Origin: Trochalopteron elliotii
Lineage: Eukaryota > Chordata > Aves > Passeriformes > Leiothrichidae
Assembly: GCA_024734555.1 (NCBI GenBank)
Contig: JANPWX010000651.1
Span: 1,704,347 to 1,768,346 of the forward strand
Length of the DNA: 64,000 nt
Reading direction: 5' to 3'
In this document: positions 61,336-64,000 of the stretch, in pieces
Layout of the letters: each line of letters begins with the position of its first letter
Numbering within the stretch: position 1 is the stretch's first letter
Notes under the pieces: generated by a model
Database searches by the model: none
What the model was told of the DNA's origin: nothing
What the model saw: only the letters and a program-made list of their open reading frames with translations
Program-made: the position numbers and the translations under genes

Positions 61336-62999
61336 GGGGTAGGTAGGCAGCAAGCTGCAGGACTGCTCTGCAGGCTGCCAGTGAGGAGGAGGAGAGATGA
61401 GGAAGAGATGGTCCCTGCACAGCGTATCCCCTGGAGTCATGCAGCCTGTCCCTGGCACCCCTGGCATGTTCTCACCTCGGGCACTTTCTCTAGCAAAATC
61501 CCTCACAATCTCAGCTCAAGGAGCAAAGAGGATATCACACCCTGGCTCACACCAGGCCCTGAGTTGATCCCAGCAATAAAAAAATCTCCTCTGTGCTTCA
61601 GGCAGCTCACAAGGGTCTCTGGCCCCAGGCACAGACCAGCACACAACAGCCCACAGGGCAGGGGTGGATTTGGTTCTCATTACATTAAGACACCATGGGG
61701 ACAGAGGAATCACCCAATAGAGTCCATCTTCCACCATGCAAGGCAGCTTCAGAGGAGAAAGGAGCAAAAGTGTTTGTGGAGAGTGAGCCCGATAATCTGG
61801 ATGTGGAGTTTTCTTCCTGACTCAAATATCTCAGCACACCAGCAACAAAGAGGAGGTGTGCCAAGCCTTGGCTAAAGGGAAAATAAACTTTGAAATGTTT
61901 TTCGTTCAGGTTTTTAAATGGTGGCTTTTAAATGTTCCACCCAGAACAAGGGCTGGAGGCAGCTGCAGAGTGCTCAGGGAAGCAAGGCAAACAAGGACAG
62001 CTTCCTGTGTCTGGCCACGCTCTGACAAACCCATGGGAAGGTGTGGGTTTGGCTACACCCCATGCCGAGTGCAGGGCAGAAGAGCCAGGACTGCCCACGC
62101 CTGGCATTGAAACCATCAAAACTTACTTATTGCCTGCAGCTTTTCACCTCCATGATGCACAAGATGCTTGCTTAAATGTGACTTCCAAGTATAGCAGGCA
62201 GACCATGTTGGGGTACCTACATGGCTTCCATGCTGCACCCTGGGGAAGACCAAGAGGGGCATGGGTGAGGCTGTGGGTCAGGGATGGTGTCAGATCACAC
62301 ATGCTCTCACTAAGCACCAAAAACCTGTAGTGGGATGTTCCCCATGGCACTGCATGGAACACTTCCCAGGCTACAGCCAGAGAAGAAGCTGGCTGTCTAC
62401 AGTCTAAAGCCAAACCAGCCACCCCACCAGTGGATGCTGGCAAACACTTGCTCCTCCTCATTTTGCATGAAGCCATAGCACTTAGCCCCTTGCAGGGAAA
62501 AGCGGTCCCAATCCAAACTTCACGAAAGGTGAGGAGTCACAGTCCATGCTGAACCAAGCTCCACATCACTCATAATTCCTGGCCTTTGCGCCTTCCTCTA
62601 CACACACTGTACATCACCAAGCCATCCACTGGTCAAACCCTGGCCAGGAACCCTCTACTCACAGTTTCTTCCACAAAGTACAAAAACTTGAAGGAGACAT
62701 TCATGGATCAGAGACAACAACAAGCCAAGTTCTTGGCACATACATTCCACCAGTTCAGATCAGTGAAAAATTCAAGCTTGCAGGCAATGAGGATGGCATC
62801 ATGGGCACTGCGGTGACCCATGCCCACCCTCCTGCTGCTGCACAGACATGGCAGCACCTCTGCTGTCCTGGCTCTTTCAAGGCTCCCCTTCCACTGAGCC
62901 AGAGCTGCCAAAAACCACGTCTGACTCCTCAATGAACACACAAACGACCAAGGCACCAAAACACCCTGCACAGAAAGGCATTTACAACAAAGCCCAGTG

Positions 63000-64000
63000 G
63001 GACTCGGCAGAAGCCCAATACAGGTAACGCTCCCCCCGGTTTGCAGGGAGCCCGTGTCGCCAGCACAGCTGCACCAGTCTCTGCTGCTCGGAAATTGCCA
63101 GCTCAGGGCCGGGTCCGGCTCTCGGCGGCAGCGAGTGCTGCAGCCAGGAGCAAGGCAGGCAGCAACAAAGGCCCTGGACCCACACTCAGCCTAGAGAATA
63201 AACACATCCGAGCTCCCTTCATTAAGTCTGATCCCAGGGCCAGATCCTTCGCTTTGTTCAGCAGAAGTCTAACTCAGCGAACCCACGGAAATAACCGGCC
63301 TGGCGTGACATTTGCACGCAGGGAGCAGGGCAGGGGCCAGCCCCGGCTGCCGCCGCCATGGAGGAGGGGAGGCAGCCCTGCCAGCATGCAGCAGCGCCGC
63401 TTTATTACCCTCTTCCATTTCGGCTGCGCAAAGCCCCGGTGAAACACGCTCCCCGGGAGCCGCCGACATGGCCCTCGGCCCCGTCTCCAGCGGAGTTCAG
63501 AGGAGTTTGTTTATCTCTCGCAGGGCACTGCCTCGCTCGGGGAAAGGGCTTTGTGTGACGGAGCACAAGGGCTCTGCTCCGCAGCTCCGTGCACAGCCCG
63601 AGCGTGCACGAAGGCGGATGCCTGCGCTCTGCTCCAAATCCTATGCTTCTATTTAAAAAACAAAAAAAAAAGCCAAGAGGGCAAAACTCTCCCCGACGCC
63701 GCTATCACCATGCTAACAAAAGCAACGTCGCCAAAACTTTAATCTTCAGGGTAGCAGCTGCAGAAAACCCAGCCACTCAACGGAACAGGAGCCAGCCAGC
63801 CCCCGGCGCTGCCTCCCCGCAGCCCCTGGAGAGCAGCGAGCGCATCCAGGCTTGCCTCTCTCGGAGGAGCGGAACCGGCAGCCAAAGCCACCGGCGGATG
63901 GGGAGCACCAGATCACACGCATGATCGGGTATTTTGAATCCAAACTTCCTTACCAGCCTTCCTTATACCCCCGCGTCGCCACACCGCTGCCGGCACTGGC
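63000..64000. promoter_or_regulatory. PLXNA1: CpG island, probable PLXNA1 promoter and first-exon region
   Basis: CpG dinucleotides run at roughly two to eight per 60-base line throughout this kilobase (about 66 in total by my count), against almost none in the surrounding introns. It lies upstream of the first coding exon in transcript direction. A minus-strand donor AAGGCTG|GTAAGGAAG is at 63953-63952, so a non-coding exon 1 may occupy 63954 and beyond. A TATAAGG at 63967-63961 on the same strand is incompatible with that exon unless another promoter is used. The island may continue past the window edge. Confidence 0.72.
63358..63561 (+). other. Possible small plus-strand ORF in the CpG island, optimal Kozak
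   Basis: The ATG at 63358 sits in GCCGCCGCCATGGAGG, a near-perfect vertebrate Kozak context, and opens 66 codons (MEEGRQPCQHAAAPLYYPL at the start). It runs opposite to PLXNA1. The product matches no family I know and has no visible domain. It may be a divergent promoter transcript or chance in GC-rich DNA. Confidence 0.2.

Larger units (their letters stand above)
52330..63953 (-). other. PLXNA1: Putative PLXNA1 first intron (about 11.6 kb)
   Basis: The 3' end is certain, from the acceptor at 52331-52330. The 5' end is inferred from a candidate donor at 63953-63952 in the CpG island. The stretch holds AT-rich blocks at about 60140-60310, 60740-60860 and 61190-61335. No repeat family or other gene is recognisable. 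Confidence 0.55.

Noticed and set aside
62663..62663. Minus-strand donor-like GTGAGT at 62662-62657 as the end of exon 1
   Set aside because: The motif is good, but it lies outside the CpG island, and no matching acceptor or exon body is recognisable upstream. The site at 63953 is preferred.
63961..63968. TATA box (TATAAGG, minus strand) for PLXNA1
   Set aside because: It would start transcription downstream of the best donor, and CpG-island promoters usually lack TATA boxes. Noted only inside the CpG-island entry.

Overview
The window is intronic and exonic DNA from a vertebrate nuclear genome, most likely a bird. It has spliced exons with canonical GT/AG borders, a CpG-island end, CpG-depleted introns and two copies of the avian-type CR1 retrotransposon tail. 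I cannot resolve the species further.

One gene is recognisable. It is the 5' half of plexin A1 (PLXNA1), transcribed from right to left (minus strand). Eight coding exons can be placed base by base, and they join without a frame error into 697 codons (2091 nt). They run from the signal peptide through the complete SEMA domain and the first PSI domain to the second PSI domain. The rest of the gene (remaining PSI/IPT repeats, membrane span and intracellular GAP domain) lies beyond position 1. In transcript order the coding exons are 52155-50983, 44879-44697, 16573-16433, 14359-14259, 13801-13678, 11565-11412, 10724-10625 and 1748-1634. The first coding exon is preceded in the same exon by 174 nt of 5' UTR (to 52329), which holds several short upstream ORFs. 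A strong splice acceptor at its edge implies at least one further non-coding exon upstream. The CpG island at about 63000-64000, with a good minus-strand splice donor at 63953/63952, is the best candidate for that first exon and promoter.

Layout from left to right: 1-1633 intron after coding exon 8; 1749-10624 intron with a degenerate Tx1-like LINE endonuclease fragment; 10725-11411 short intron with a CR1 scrap; 11566-13677 intron with an old, strongly diverged CR1-like reverse-transcriptase fragment of about 1 kb; 13802-14258 and 14360-16432 small introns; 16574-44696 a 28.1 kb intron with a CR1 copy, a 21-bp minisatellite, a 51-bp tandem duplication, a second CpG-rich island and many AT-rich blocks resembling conserved non-coding elements; 44880-50982 intron; 52330 to about 63953 first intron; 63000-64000 CpG island.

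No second protein-coding gene, tRNA, rRNA or CRISPR array is visible. The non-plexin open frames are GC-rich intronic shadows. The observations most worth checking are a possible alternative promoter and first exon inside the 28 kb intron that would splice in frame to coding exon 3, the open Tx1-like endonuclease fossil, the upstream ORFs, and the probable regulatory blocks. I found no evidence for a wholly new biological system.
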